Source of the DNA: Nematostella vectensis
Lineage: Eukaryota > Cnidaria > Anthozoa > Actiniaria > Edwardsiidae
DNA: 64,000 nt
Direction of reading: 5' to 3'
Assembly (NCBI RefSeq): GCF_932526225.1
Contig: NC_064040.1
Location: 5,491,181 to 5,555,180 of the forward strand
A program made the translations under genes and the position numbers. The first letter of the stretch is position 1. The number at the start of each line of letters is the position of its first letter. The notes below the pieces were generated by a model. It had not been told where the DNA came from, made no database searches, and saw only the letters and a program-made list of their open reading frames with translations. Positions 51,407 to 64,000 of this stretch are shown here, piece after piece.

Positions 51407-53047
51407 GCAGCGATATATATTAGCGACCGCGTGTACACTGGGCCTAGCGTTCGACTACAGCGATTAGAGGCTGTTTGATCGATTTTCTCTCGAAAATTCC
51501 AGTTTCTTCCCATGTGAAGAAAGCGGCAGTCGATCGAGATGGAAAAGCTTGCTAAGGATTAAATAGACTGTTTATGGAATTATTCGCTTGAAGCGAAAAT
51601 GACTCTAGATGATTCACGCGTCACTATCCATGCTCTAAACATGCGATAATAATAGCTTAGAATTTGTCACAAATAAAGCCTGAATTCGTGTTAGATCATT
51701 GAAATCAATTCTCCGATCATAGCCTGCGTAGCTTGCAGTTTGATAGAGCTTTAAATCAGTTTTATTGTCCGGTACTTGTAGTTTGTTTTGATTCTGGTAA
51801 TTCGGTAACGGGGCCTCGTTATCACTCTTAACCAAACGCTAACGCGGACACATAAACAAGCTAAGTGCCAAACGAGAAATACTTCTCTGAAACACTTCCA
51901 AAATCGACATTAATGCAGGCTTTAACTAGGAACGGCTATCTCTACGCTCTAACACGACTATTTTGGATGTAATGCGGCTTTTTAGAGTAGATTTATGTCA
52001 CCGTAGCGTGACCGCTTTTTTATATGAAATTACTGCTTTTTCATATGACGCTGATGCGTCAATTCATACGAAGAGAAATCAAATAGTAAGTGAAGTGCAA
52101 AACACGTTTTATCCTAGGTCGCGCTTTGCTTCCCAGTTTTTATAGGTTTTTTTAAAAAAACTTCTGCAAACATCCGCCACCGTAACAAGCACTGCATGAA
52201 TCAAACAATGACGGAAACCGCTTATTATGCTTAGCGCATTCATCTAGGACCGCCCTTCACCGCCCACTTGACGGAGATGTGATATTTTATAGATAAAAAC
52301 AACTTTTTAATACCTCCACTATGTTACATGCAAAACCAATCGAAAAAAATACCATAGAAATAGTATGTTTAAATTTTTGAAGCGTTTTCATTTGCCAGCA
52401 CTGAAATGGTTTCAAATCACGATATCTCGATCCGCTAGGCAGTAAGTGACTAATTAAAAAAACAAATGTTATCCGCCGTTAGTTTAAATGACGAAGCCAG
52501 AAAGCGGTGTTTAGCTTTGGAAACTGTTGACGAGAGTTCGCAGAATTTCGAAAAATCGCAGCAAATATTTGGGCTCCTTTTACATTCTTCTAGATTGTTT
52601 TGTTGTTGTTGTTTATAGATTAGAAACTTCTCGAACGTACTGTGGTCCGCCATTTTGTACCGTCTTTCGTGTACATGGCCGAAATGCCTCGTTATCATCT
52701 CGCCAGTTTTTTCCTCGCTATCTCCGTTTTACCGGTTTTATTACAGGATATAGAACCCCTTATCGTGTACACGATTAGCTATTCATAATTTACTTGTGTT
52801 TAAAGCAAAATATTATTTAGATGACCAATAAATTTACAAAATGATTGGAACATCTTGAAAATAAGCATAACACTTACACGTACATCTCCTTTGCGGGGTC
52901 TATTTTGTCGAATTTCCCTTGATCCGAGCGACAGCCAGCGGAAATCCAAAGTTCATCTGTAAATAAAATCTTAGGGGAAAAAACATACTTGGGCAAGACA
53001 CGAGGAAATGGCAACTGATTCAAAGAGATTGTCCATTCAGGAGAGAC

Positions 53048-53384
53048 AGACAGAGCAAAAAAATTGCAAGTTTTCCCAAAATAAGGTCTGGTTAAATTCG
53101 GAATTTTTGCATAGAGGTTTCTTATGTTACGTAAACCAACATGTCAAAAAATATTTTTTTCTAATGGATTCATCTTCGGGATATGAGGCTTGAAGTGCGA
53201 TTTTCAAATGTTCAAAGTATGGATTCTCCTTGTTTTTAGGAAGAAGTCGCTCATATCTAAATTTCACATCTTATAAATTTCTTTAAAATTTGGAATTAAG
53301 CTTTTGGTCAGAGGAACTCCTTGTTTGCGGAATCTTGAGCTTATATATTGAGAATTGGAAAATTTCATGCCATTTTTCCCCCTG
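53048..53384 (+). repeat. Dispersed repeat, copy B
   Basis: This is the second copy of the repeat at 45041-45400, same orientation, about 8 kb away. It lacks the roughly 30 bases present near 45250 in copy A. It has no open frame or terminal inverted repeat that I can see. Confidence 0.85.
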
Positions 53385-53519
53385 TCTGAGATTTCAGGAG
53401 AAACGTTGATGAATTTAACATTTCTACCACTAGGTCAACTTTGACATGCACTTCAAACTTCTCGACAACTAAAAAGTTTTGTCATAATCTCCTACCTGGG
53501 CCAGGTATACCATACCACT

Positions 53520-53595
53520 GCCGAGCAGTAAAAGATTGCCGAAATATGTAAATTCATGAGCAGTAAAAAGATTGTCGAAATAAGTAAATTTATGA
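53520..53595 (+). repeat. Tandem duplication of a 36-bp unit
   Basis: GAGCAGTAAAAGATTGCCGA and the following 15 bases repeat once with a few substitutions (GAGCAGTAAAAAGATTGTCG). Confidence 0.7.
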
Positions 53596-56172
53596 CAACA
53601 CTAACCTTTTTTGAAGTAGCCATTACTACGTTCACTTGCCTTTAGGGAAATAAACTTAACGCCTTTTAGGAAGACGATTATAATAAGTATATTTTGATAT
53701 TCCTTCTTGGATGCTCGCCCATAATGCCAAGTTGTAATCAGTTGTTTGAGCGAAAGGGCGACTATGATGTCTTTTAGAATCACTTGGAATCGTGCGAGTC
53801 TCTTGGTTTTCTTTCAATGTCCAGATAAACTCATTGACGACAAGCACACAATAAGTTCCCATGTTTTCTATTTTAAGTTTATTTTTTTTTCTTGAGCGAC
53901 GTATGTAAAAGGTCACGGAGGTAAGCTGGTGTCTAAAGCGACTGGATCGGGCTTTATAAGGAGAGCGTTATCTTGATACCCTTTCGCCTCTTTTATCTAT
54001 CACATAAGGCCCGCAGAATACAAGAAAAGGGCATATAAATCGATTGAGTTATAAGCTCTCGATAGTAAAAATCATCAAATGATAATACTGAAACACTTAG
54101 CCGCCGCAGACTTTATTTCAAATCTACGAAAAATCCAATGAAAATTGCTGCCTCCAGAAGAACAAAAACAAATGCCACTGATACTGATTCTTTCTTATTT
54201 TTCCGAACGGTAGCTAGCTAGAGAAGGGTGGGTAGGGGGGAATTAATAAGAGCAGTTATTGCTCCCCTACCACATGATATAAAATATCCCCAACAATCCC
54301 ATCTACACACAAGCTTCAACTGTCTACGGCAATACAGTCTTTGTAAACTTAATTTTCACTGAATCAATTTCTGTCGTCAAAGTGAGATCAATGGATTGAA
54401 ATCACATAGATTAGGAATCATCCGATGCGAACGAGCGTCAGTTTTGCTATAATCTTTAAGTGTGAAATCTTAAAAACACAAAGGCTAATGTTTTCCTTGG
54501 CAATTCATTATAGGATTTTATTTTGAGAAATATGACACTCAGCACACCCTTGAGCTTCACCGAGGGGCCACAAACATGCATTCTCACTCTGTCCTTCACC
54601 AATATTGGAAGAAACCTAAGATTAATTCCGATATAAGAGCAAAAATTAAGATCGACACGGGGGTTCCAATGCAACGAAGCCCGTAAAAAGTCAAACTCTT
54701 CCCTTGTTACTATTTTATTACCTCCCCCCCCCCCCCCCCCAGGGTATCGTGCGTCCGCTTGTGTCCAACGCCTATATGACATGACGAGGATGGATCTTTT
54801 TAGGCAAGAGTACATTTATTTTGTCAAAGATTGAGAGGACAATTTTGGCGTAAAATAAAGCGTGTGCTTCAAGCTGGAGTATTGTTAAGTGTTACTGTGA
54901 ATTAAGAAACAAATTCATCCCGCAGATTTCGAGATTTGTATTTTAATATAAAAATATTCCTTCCATTTAACTTGTATGAAATAAAATCATTTGATTCCCA
55001 AGAAGAGTGAATCTTGCGAAATCTGATATAGCAATCTAAAAAAAAAATATACGAAAATCGCGCCGAAAATGAGCCTTCTATAGGGAACTTAGTATAAGCT
55101 GTTTAGCCAAAACAACCTCGGCGCGTCACCTTATACTGGTCTAAAAATCTAGTCATCCTTAGCTGACCTTTTTGGAAAATACAGAGCTACAAAATATCTG
55201 CAAGCCTGAATGGTTTGGCTTTCTGTAGCTTTTATAATATGCTTGATCTCATGAGAAAAAATATATATATAAGCATTCATAGACAAAACTAGGGAAAATA
55301 ATATTTCACATGAAGCCCAAAAGAAATTTTCTTTTAAAATTTTCTTTTAAAATTTTTCGACAATGGTACCAGACGACAACAGCTTTATGCAAAAATTCAT
55401 AAAAGAAGAACATATCCCTTTCACCTTACCTTAAACCAGCTTTTATGTTCTCGAGGGAAAGATATGAGCTTTTAGGATTTCCAATAAGTTGAATGATTCT
55501 TGTATACAATACTTATATATTATAGAATCCCTTTTTACCTTTCATTAGCTCCATTCTCTTGTGGAACGAACCAAAGTGTAATTGTCCAGCAACTCGCTTT
55601 ATGACTGAGTCACAGCCTTTGTCCTAAAAGGCCACAAAAGTACAATTAAATGTTCAATTAGGGATTTGAATTTGACATGAAAACGGAATTACACCACTTT
55701 CAGCTGGAATTTGAATATTGAACTGAAAGGACGACCCTAAAAGGTATCAATACACTTATTATCATATAAACATTTTTTTAGTAAGGCTGCACAGGTGAAT
55801 CCATATTTGTTGCATCATGGATAGCACATAAATTACAAAATATCCATTCCTTAATTTAAAAGGACGTCCTGAAGAATATTTTCCGCCTTAAGTTTCTCTA
55901 AAAGCGGACCAGCCTAAAATGAAAATTAGACGTTCCTTTAAATATGGAAAAATAATACCACCAGTTTTCAAAATGGAGATCATTACTGCCTGTGTCTTTA
56001 AGACATACTCGCGAGGTGCTAGTGGACGTCTTGTTCAGATAAGTCTATTGATGATGATGTCTAAACATTAATCGGATACTATACTAGAGAGGAATCTTAT
56101 ACAAGCGATCTCTTGATGAATCAAGGAAGTGCACAAATCTGTTCCCTTTCTCCTCCTACGACATAACTCCAA

Positions 56173-56372
56173 GAGGGGGGCGTAAGGGTTTGCGATGATG
56201 CGGTTTTGCCTTTAGTCTGGCGTGGTTTTTTGGTTTTTCATATTGCGGTTTCTCTAGACTGCGCGGTTTACGATTATTGGCTTATTTCGCGGTTTTGGGC
56301 GTTTTTTCTGTGTGGTTTCTGTGTGTTTTTCTGTGCGGTTTTGCGAATTTCGGACCCCCTTACGCCCCCCTC
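56173..56372. mobile_element. 200-bp MITE-like element with 16-bp inverted ends
   Basis: GAGGGGGGCGTAAGGG at the left is perfectly complementary to CCCTTACGCCCCCCTC at the right. The interior repeats GCGGTTTTTG/GTGTGGTTT motifs, similar in style to the ATTACGCGG element at 36625. Confidence 0.7.
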
Positions 56373-58337
56373 GTCGTATATCATATGCATAAGAGATGTT
56401 ATTACGCCTCCCCTTCTCGTATAGACAGATAGAAGTGTTCAATGATGTTTCTAGTAAGGAAGAAAAGATGCTGCAATTCGGAAGAAGCACTTTTAAACAT
56501 AGCACTTCACTGTATAAATCATAGTTTTAGATAAGAATAGCATCGGCATCTTTGAAGGGAAATTGTATTTGCCTTGGCGATGTCTAGTAAGAGATTTTTG
56601 CAGCGAATGATGGATATTCCGTGATGACATGTACCCTTGGCGGCCAAAAAGCCGGTCATTTTCCATATGACCAGATGAATCGCCCCCCCCCCCCCCCCCC
56701 TAAGTCAATCCTGGGAAACGCGCCTGTCTAGTATAGCCAAATGTACAATCATGAAACTCTGATCAAAAAGAAGCTGATCCATAAGAAATTGAACATGTTT
56801 ACAGAGCCAATAGTTTTTAGTGAATCTACAATAATCGGTGAAGCAAAGCTATTTTCGTTCCTTTATTTATTTTCTTTTTTCTGTATTTTTTCTTTTTTAA
56901 GTTATTTCTTTAAATATTACAGATTGACGAAGCACCATTTCTTTATTGATAAAATCGACGGTGAAATTATAAAACATCAAAGGACAAAAATCGAACCAAA
57001 CTAATTATACTACGGTGATCAAGGTGGTGTTTATATCGCATGGCAGACTTAATCGGATGAAATGGTGCATTAATACAGATTATGGCCTCTGCATTTCAAT
57101 ATTTATGCATAGTTGGCCTAATGAAAAGTCACTTTCAGGTAAATTGCTTGAACCTAAACATCATCTCCCACGATAGTCAATCTAAAAACATAGAGACAAC
57201 CGGCACTAATGGACTTCCTACACGGTTGTATAAAAAAGTGGGCCGGCCATAGTGTATTCACTATTCACAGGGTTATCACTCTCCATTTCACAAGACAAGA
57301 CTTATTGAACGATTTGTGGCTTATTGTGAGTTAAAAGGAATATTGAGTTTTTTTATGTAAAAAAACATATAGTTCTACTTGAAGTGTACATCAGAACATG
57401 TCATCGTGGTGATTGGAGCGTCAATTTTCACATTGCGAACTTTTCGCCTAGACCTATTTTGAGTATCAAATATAATTAACATAATTTTCCTCTTTTGTCC
57501 AGATTATGCAGTTCTTACCTAGCATTAAAAAACTATTAATGCTTTTGAGCTTTTTCATTTTTTTTCTTGAAATGTCTTCAGGTTACGGAAATACTAAGCA
57601 GAATAATTTACAGAAATAATTATGTGTTTTTTTTTCTTTTTTCTTCAACTGTCCATCGAAGTGTTTTTTTTCTCTCTTAAATACGTTAATCTTGAATATA
57701 TATATTACAATATAGCTGAGTCATTGAGCCTTTTAACTGAAAATGTGAAGAAAACCAAGAAATGTGGACAAACATTCTGGTGAACGTTGTTTGCAAAATG
57801 ACAATCTTACCTCTTTGATCGCGGCTCCGTTCCACTGAAATAAAGAGAGAGAGTTCTACTAACAGGGATGAAGCGCCTCTTGGGTTGACAACGAGGGAGT
57901 TAAGCCACCGAGCTTGATGCGCCCCCAAAGCCCCAATATAATATGAGCACATTACCAATAGACACGTCGAGATGTGATTATCATTGATTGCGCCAACCTC
58001 GACAACATCAAAGCCAAAGTTTGTTTATTCAAGTAAAGGATTAGATATTTGGTCGTGAACTAGAGGATAGCATTAAGGGAATGTGGGTTGAGTTGAGTAT
58101 TCCATATTAACTGAAAGATAAGCATAGTGGCTAACTATATTGAAACCTAAGTAATCTTGTAGCGAGAATTGAATGGGAAGCAAAGGGCGGGCTTCCTGCA
58201 AATTGGAGACTGGGGCGAGCGCGTGGGGATGTCTATGCTGTGATAAAAAAAAAGCGAATATATAAACTAAAGACAGAGCCGTCACGGGGATAGAGCAAGA
58301 GCCTGGGGCGAGCGCGCGGGAGACCGTGATAGGACCG

Positions 58338-58480
58338 GTTCCTTAACATCCTCGGGGACCCAGGGCGTCGCAGAAATCGGGCACAAAGAGAGCGCGCGTG
58401 AAAAGTGCTCTTTCTTTCTCGCGCCTTCCTTGTGTGCCCAATCTCTACGACGTCCTGGGTCCCCGAGGATGGTTCCTTAA
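58338..58480. mobile_element. 125-bp foldback MITE with perfect 9-bp target duplication
   Basis: The element at 58347-58471 starts CATCCTCGGGGACCCAGG and ends in the exact complement. The homology continues inward to nearly the centre. GTTCCTTAA flanks it on both sides (58338-58346 and 58472-58480). A 9-bp duplication is typical of Mutator-like transposons. Confidence 0.9.
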
Positions 58481-60109
58481 TAATTAAATTCATAAATGAA
58501 TGAACAGTCAAATTCTTAAATTCATGAGTTAGGCGGTGGATGGCAGACCGATCTATAAGTACTGGTCCCGGGAAGCAAAGTTATCCCTCGGATATGGCTA
58601 TCACCTTAAATTTACAAAGGAAACCCGGTAAATCAGCAAATATGCGTCCAGTTTAACCTTATTGTTGATTTTAGAGAGTAGCTTAGTTACATCTTTATGC
58701 TATCCTGCAATTACCTCCATTCAGTCCCTGTTTTTAACTGGTTTCCAATTGCCCATTCTCTCTCTAGCTTTAATTGTAATCAATAGTAATCACTCTAGCC
58801 GTGGAATGTATAAGGACTTGTTATTTGCAATCAATACATGATAAACGCCAATAATAATCGCCGGGTGACATTATAGGACTTATAAATACTAGATAAATTC
58901 TGGGAGTAAATCCCCATTCTGCAATTACCAGGCTTGGGAACCCTGTGCTTAATTTGAACGACTTATCAGCAGATAGCAATTTTATCGGATCACGCGCCCT
59001 CTGCTAACTTTATCTGCTATTTTATCGACCGTTTCAGGAATAGAATAATCTACGAATAGGGTTATCTGGGCCGGATAAAGTGCAGGAACGGCCACAACAT
59101 CTGGGCTGTTTTCTGGAAAAAAAGGAAAACTATGATGGGCATCAACCTCAAACGTTGTGTTGGACTTGTGTTGGAAACAAACATTGATTGTTAAATTTTG
59201 TTGTTGAAAAATGTAGTGTTCTATGATTAAAAAATTTGGAAAAAGTGGGTATTTTTTTGTAACCCACAAGGAATTTTTTTCTAAAAATTGCACTTTTTGG
59301 CTAAAAACAAGACCACTGCTTTTAGCATTTAATGCTTTTAACGAAAGTCGGTTTTTTTTAATGGTCTAAAAGTGGTGCAAGCGAGCGGGAAACCTGTGAT
59401 TTTCTATAAACATTAGGGCCTGGGCGTATTTAAAAAATGGCCGCCTGCAAAATCGCAATAAACACATTTCTGCGAGTTTACGTGGTAACTTCGTACACAA
59501 TTCTAGGGCTACAAAAAATCGAAAAAAAAGATTGAAGAGGACTTCCAAATATGGTATGTAATGACCTAATAAGGAATTGACCGATTTTATTATTATGCGG
59601 GTTACCTGTGTGTTGATGGTGTGACGGAATCCCGAAAAAACGGCCAAAGAGTAGGCTGTGTTCTAGCCTTTATCTGGGCATTTCTGGGTCAATGTTATAG
59701 ACAATAAACAATAAACATAAACGAAGCTATTTATTTCTAGTATGAGCATTTGTGTTTTGAGCAAAATTACTTTTTTTAAATCAATTCAATTCAGTACATT
59801 TATCAAGATACCTTGTTATAAAAGGTAAGGTCAATCATGATTACCTGATTTAGAAATGTTCGCATGTATCATCAATTTAATATTTAATTATCAAAACAGG
59901 TGTATATCTATTAAATCTTGCGAATGATTTAGGCCAAGTATTGGTCTATTTCTAAAAGCGTAGAGACTCTTACAAATTGTAATACAGGAAGCCCTTTACC
60001 ATGCACATCATTGATTCCAATATTTGATATGTCAAAGTCTCTTAAGGAGACGTTAAGGAATGGATACATTACTGCATAAGAAAGTGTGATGATGCTATTT
60101 GTTGAGCCA

Positions 60110-61126
60110 TTAAACATTGACAGAATGTGTCAGCGGTTTTGATTCCGACGATGCCCGGATGGAGCCCGGGTTTTTAGTCGAGCTCGAACGACTCGTGTTT
60201 CTTAGGTCCACGCTGCTCTTTAAAGAACCATCACGCCATTGCTTCCACTTTCGTCTACGGAGAATCGTCAAAAACGCCCTCTTGAAGTCGGAAATCCTAT
60301 AACTGTACAACGCTGCATTTACGGATGAGTTGCTGTAATGAAGGAGTTTAACGAAGTAGATGACTTTTGAGTTCACGCGACACGTTCCACAGAAGAACAA
60401 AACGGTGTTTACAACCATAAAAGGCAACCATGCTACCACAAAGAGCACACTGACAAGGAACAAAATCCCCGCGAGTTTGACCTCACGATTTTGAGACCAG
60501 TAATTCGTATCATGCTGTTTGTGGCGAACAGTCCACCATATGGCGATATAGGTGGCCACGGTGACAAGCAGCGGAATGACAAAGAGGACGAAGAGCACGT
60601 AGAATCGTGGAATCATGGAGATCTCTGTTTTAGGGATAAATAAGCTGAAGGTCATCAGTGCAAGACCCCAGACTATAGCGAGCCCGGCAAGGTAGGAATT
60701 CCTGGACGAGACACGATGGTATATGGGCCAACCGATAGCAAACATACGCTCCAGGCTTATCAACATGAGGTGAAGGATAGACGAGATCCCTGCAAACGCA
60801 TCGAGTGCGAGAAATGCGCGATACAAAACGGACCTCATCCACGAAGTGGTCCGTAACCAGACCGTTATCATACTCGCGATCCACATCGGCATCGAGATCA
60901 GCCCGACTAGGAAATCCGCCACGGCGAGGCCAACGATGAAGTAATTCGTGCGCGTGCGTAGTTTCTTGAAACGGACGAATGACAAGATGATTAGGGAATT
61001 ACCAAATATAGCGCTGAAGGACAACACGCCATTTACGATGCACCATATAAGGAGTTCTCCTATTTCCATCCGGGATCCGCTCAAGTTCAGCCGACCTGGG
61101 ACGACTTTTGCACTGGAATTATTCAT
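60110..61126 (-). CDS. Class A GPCR, paralogue of the receptor at 48674
   Basis: A seven-helix receptor of 338 residues with an intronless coding region, starting MNNSSAK like its paralogue. Motifs are GNSLII in TM1, LAVADFLVG in TM2, LERM after TM3 in place of DRY, AWLP in TM6 and NAALY in TM7, where the NPxxY proline is replaced by Ala. As in the first receptor, the TM3 and loop-2 cysteines are missing and loop 3 has a close cysteine pair (FCGTC). Two N-glycosylation sites precede TM1. The C-terminal tail is longer, Ser/Arg-rich and suited to kinase regulation. A TTATTTCAG acceptor-like site 44 bases before the ATG suggests a 5' untranslated intron, as in the paralogue. The ligand is unknown. 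Confidence 0.9.
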   Translation of the reverse strand: MNNSSAKVVPGRLNLSGSRMEIGELLIWCIVNGVLSFSAIFGNSLIILSFVRFKKLRTRTNYFIVGLAVADFLVGLISMPMWIASMITVWLRTTSWMRSVLYRAFLALDAFAGISSILHLMLISLERMFAIGWPIYHRVSSRNSYLAGLAIVWGLALMTFSLFIPKTEISMIPRFYVLFVLFVIPLLVTVATYIAIWWTVRHKQHDTNYWSQNREVKLAGILFLVSVLFVVAWLPFMVVNTVLFFCGTCRVNSKVIYFVKLLHYSNSSVNAALYSYRISDFKRAFLTILRRRKWKQWRDGSLKSSVDLRNTSRSSSTKNPGSIRASSESKPLTHSVNV

Positions 61127-64000
61127 TTTTGTTCGTGGTGTTGCTGTTGTTGTTTTGAACAGTGATGTTTCTGAAATAAGGTTTCAAATAAAGTTAGCTT
61201 ATAATGCTAGGACAAGTACAAGTAGGGGAACTGAAACGTCCGCTAAACGGCGCCCCTCCTCCCCCCTTTAGTGTCTTTCGCTATATATTCATTGGAGTCA
61301 GTTAACACAACCGCACGCTTTGGTTTGCGAATATAGACTGATCTTTAATCACAGTATTTACAACTTATGGCATACGCCATGACCTTATATGGTATTACAA
61401 ATAATCATTATCAATAACGTCATCTCTGTTATATGATACTAAGTAAAGTGTGCTAATACACTACACCCCCCCCCCCCCCTCAAGATCCTGGCTACGGGCC
61501 TGATTCCGGGTTTTTGTTACAATTCGGAATTCCTGTTACCCTTGCCAGGTTACGTGCCTCAGCCTTTCCCGGCGTCTTCTGTCTTCTTCTCTGATTAGCG
61601 CCGCCATTTTGAAATAGCGCCCTTTATAATATAGCTAGATCGATCAATAAGGTGACGCCTACTGGCCAGTAAATGCTATGTTAAATACAGCGTGGCAGCC
61701 GTCAAGACGTTTGAAACACAGGGTCATATTTCTGTTTTGATCAATGAGGTTTTAATAGCGTGCATGGGAGAGCTAATTCTCGAAATTGCTCATTTTCTTG
61801 GTATTTAAAGGGCAAGGTCATCAGTTGTTCAACAAGAATTAACCTTGAGCAATGCCAAGGGTCGAAACTCTGCAATTCATTCAATGCATATGGCGAGAAA
61901 GAGAATCATTATCATGTAAGATTATCCAGCCTTGATTTGTAATGGTGGATTATTGTTTTAAATTTTGACCCACAGAAAACTCATGAGTCTTTAAATCCCC
62001 GTGACCTTGTCGCCCTTTGGATACTAATATTCTTTCTGCATAAAAAGAGGACTTTCAGCAAGCAATTTGCATGATTTATTACGTCTTCTTGTATTATTGA
62101 CAACCGGCGTGAGACAGCTCTCGCGTTCTACGGATATAGCGCGGGGGCAAGACCGGAGGCGACCTGAAATCGATGAAAAATGACAGCGAGCAGCAGCAGT
62201 ACTATATGGTTTCCAATCTCTAAATCTTGGAACCACTTTGTCTAGTTTCTGAAATGATTCGCTTGTCATGTCCGTTGTTTACTTCTAGCTTGACTTTCAC
62301 TGACTTTCAAAACCTAAACTCATGCAAAGAAGATAAGAAAATTTAAATTAATACCTCATGAAAAAAGAACTTCCTCATCTCCTCATTTTCAAAGGTGGTA
62401 AACAGGATAATTTAATTTAAGTAGTTAAAGAGAAAAAAATCCGAGAAAATCGTTTATAAAATGTGTAACTTCACCTTAAAGTAATAAAAGTGATCAGGTC
62501 TAGAGTTTGTAGAAAGGGCTGCTTTTAATCCATTTTTTTAAAAAATGCATTGAGGAAAAATCGAATAAGCTGAATGATATCGGCTATGTTTTTAAAACGC
62601 AAAATTGAGCATTTTCTGTTAAATTAAGCAAGAGGGCGCGGTCGACCTCTCCTGCCTACAAATCACCCCCCACCCCCACCCTACAACACACACCCTTTTC
62701 GTTCTTCCACCAGGCTGCTGTTCATCAGATCTAAAAGCTGAGCTGCTATATTTCTCCCTTTCTACTTTTCCCTTCTCCTTTCAATAGTTCGGTCATACTA
62801 CGTGCGCACTTAATTACGGAAATATCGATGCCACCCTATAGCTATTTGGAGACCATTAAATATTTTATGGTAGAGGGAGCTGGGGATATTTGATGAATGG
62901 GATATTAGTTCACATCTCGGGGCTGTGAAGGAAGCTCCGCGCACGGTCATATCTAGGGAGACCATACTTGCGACCTCTCAGATCAAAGCCATTCTAGAAT
63001 TGATCAAGTAAAGGGCACAAAACGGATCTGTTCCGAAAAATAACTGTTCCGCAGCCCGTTTTTTGCTGGCATGGAAGATGTTAGACCTCTTGGTTGCTGA
63101 GGAAAAAAATCGTCGCGAATGGTTCTGCTGGCGAATTTTGTGGAGTCGAAACTAGTTGTGCTGGGAATATTTTTGGGGGCGCTGGAGCGGATGCTTGGGA
63201 AAAAAAATCGTCCCGACCGGTTACGGACAATTATTCATGTGCTAAAATGCCTAACCAATGCCGGCTGGGAAAAAAGGAACAGAAATTTTTTTCCCCAGCA
63301 ACTTTTCAAATGGGTATTTTCGGCATCAGACCATATTCAAACGACGAAACATGCCATTTTAACGTGTTTGGGGAAGGGGGGCTTGTTGTATGCTCTTGTA
63401 AATAACAAGGCCTATTGTTAAACAATATGGATCCGGAATAGGAGGGGAAGCTAAGATTTGAATTTGTGTCACAAGTGAGTTGAATTTATTCTTCCGTGTT
63501 TCAAGTCTTCTCGAATAAGGACACTAAACCGGAGGTCCCGTCCCTTCAAGCTGCACTACACTAACTTGAACCGAAGGGACGTAAAAGAACCACTGGGGAC
63601 GCAATAAACCCTCTGGCAGTGAGCACCCCCAGTGACAGTGCTTACAAAACTTACTAACAATACACTCGAGGGGGTACTTGATTTGGAGTCTAGCTCTCTT
63701 GTACCTTCCGCACCAGTATAACTAATGGAAATTGAATAAATAAATAAAAATAAAAGAACGAGCACTAAGGCACGTGGCCTGGATTTGCTGAGGCTGGGGG
63801 AAGGGAGGGGGGGAGGGAGGGGGGCAGACTGTATATTTATCATAAAGTAAGATTTTAATAATTGATCGACATCGATTGTAACCCCTTGAAGAATAAACCT
63901 AACCAATAAAAAACCTGAACTCTGTATTGATTAAAAGCCTCGAAGCATATTTTCGGAATTTTATGGTGTCTTCTAAACAGATTCTCTACCATATGGGCTT
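61127..64000. other. Right-end region, no gene recognised
   Basis: Only short frames without recognisable domains occur (for example 63094-63405 and 63119-63421, which overlap in different phases). A C-tract at 61467-61480 and a G-rich purine tract at 63797-63825 stand out. The second GPCR's promoter and 5' untranslated exon should lie in the left part of this stretch. Confidence 0.5.

Larger units (their letters stand above)
49655..60109. other. Gene-poor stretch between the two GPCRs
   Basis: No gene is recognised in about 10.4 kb. It holds the inverted-repeat elements at 50050, 56173 and 58347, the palindromes at 51321 and the dispersed repeat at 53048. G- or C-tracts occur at 50147, 54723 and 56682, and the rest is AT-rich. 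Upstream 5' untranslated exons of the first GPCR may lie at its left end. Confidence 0.55.

Noticed and set aside
63094-63421. Two overlapping open frames of about 100 codons
   Set aside because: They share the same DNA in different phases, lack known motifs and contain low-complexity A- and T-runs.

Overview
The window looks like animal nuclear DNA, most likely from an anthozoan cnidarian (sea-anemone type). It is AT-rich and its genes are intron-rich, with GT-AG introns and many very short exons. It carries many small inverted-repeat transposons, one LINE, a Notch ligand, a novel-type protein kinase C and two rhodopsin-class receptors with intronless coding regions. The species is inferred from style and gene content and was not tested by search.

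Layout. 1-4906: no gene recognised. 4907-13617 (+): a Delta-type Notch ligand in 11 exons whose reading phases all agree; only the first (signal-peptide) exon was not found. 15819-23692: a 54-bp satellite, about 33 copies on each side of a 4.2-kb LINE inserted on the minus strand (about 17656-21884). 27744-45631 (+): a complete novel PKC of the epsilon/eta type, 16 coding exons and 710 residues. Its introns hold at least five well-supported inverted-repeat elements plus weaker candidates, a 54-copy 27-bp satellite (42529-43986) and a nested antisense open frame of 175 codons (44278-44805). 48674-49654 and 60110-61126 (-): two paralogous GPCRs whose disulphide pattern resembles melanocortin/adenosine-type receptors. 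The rest is intergenic DNA with MITE-like elements, minisatellites and dispersed repeats.

The genes do not form an operon or an evident shared pathway. Delta is a juxtacrine ligand, the PKC is a diacylglycerol-activated kinase that commonly acts downstream of GPCRs, and the receptors are probably a local tandem duplication. The least ordinary material is in the repeats: a satellite split by a LINE, an intronic satellite that shares its core motif with nearby inverted-repeat elements, a MITE sitting on a splice donor, and a foldback element with a perfect 9-bp target duplication. I did not find a clearly novel multi-gene system.
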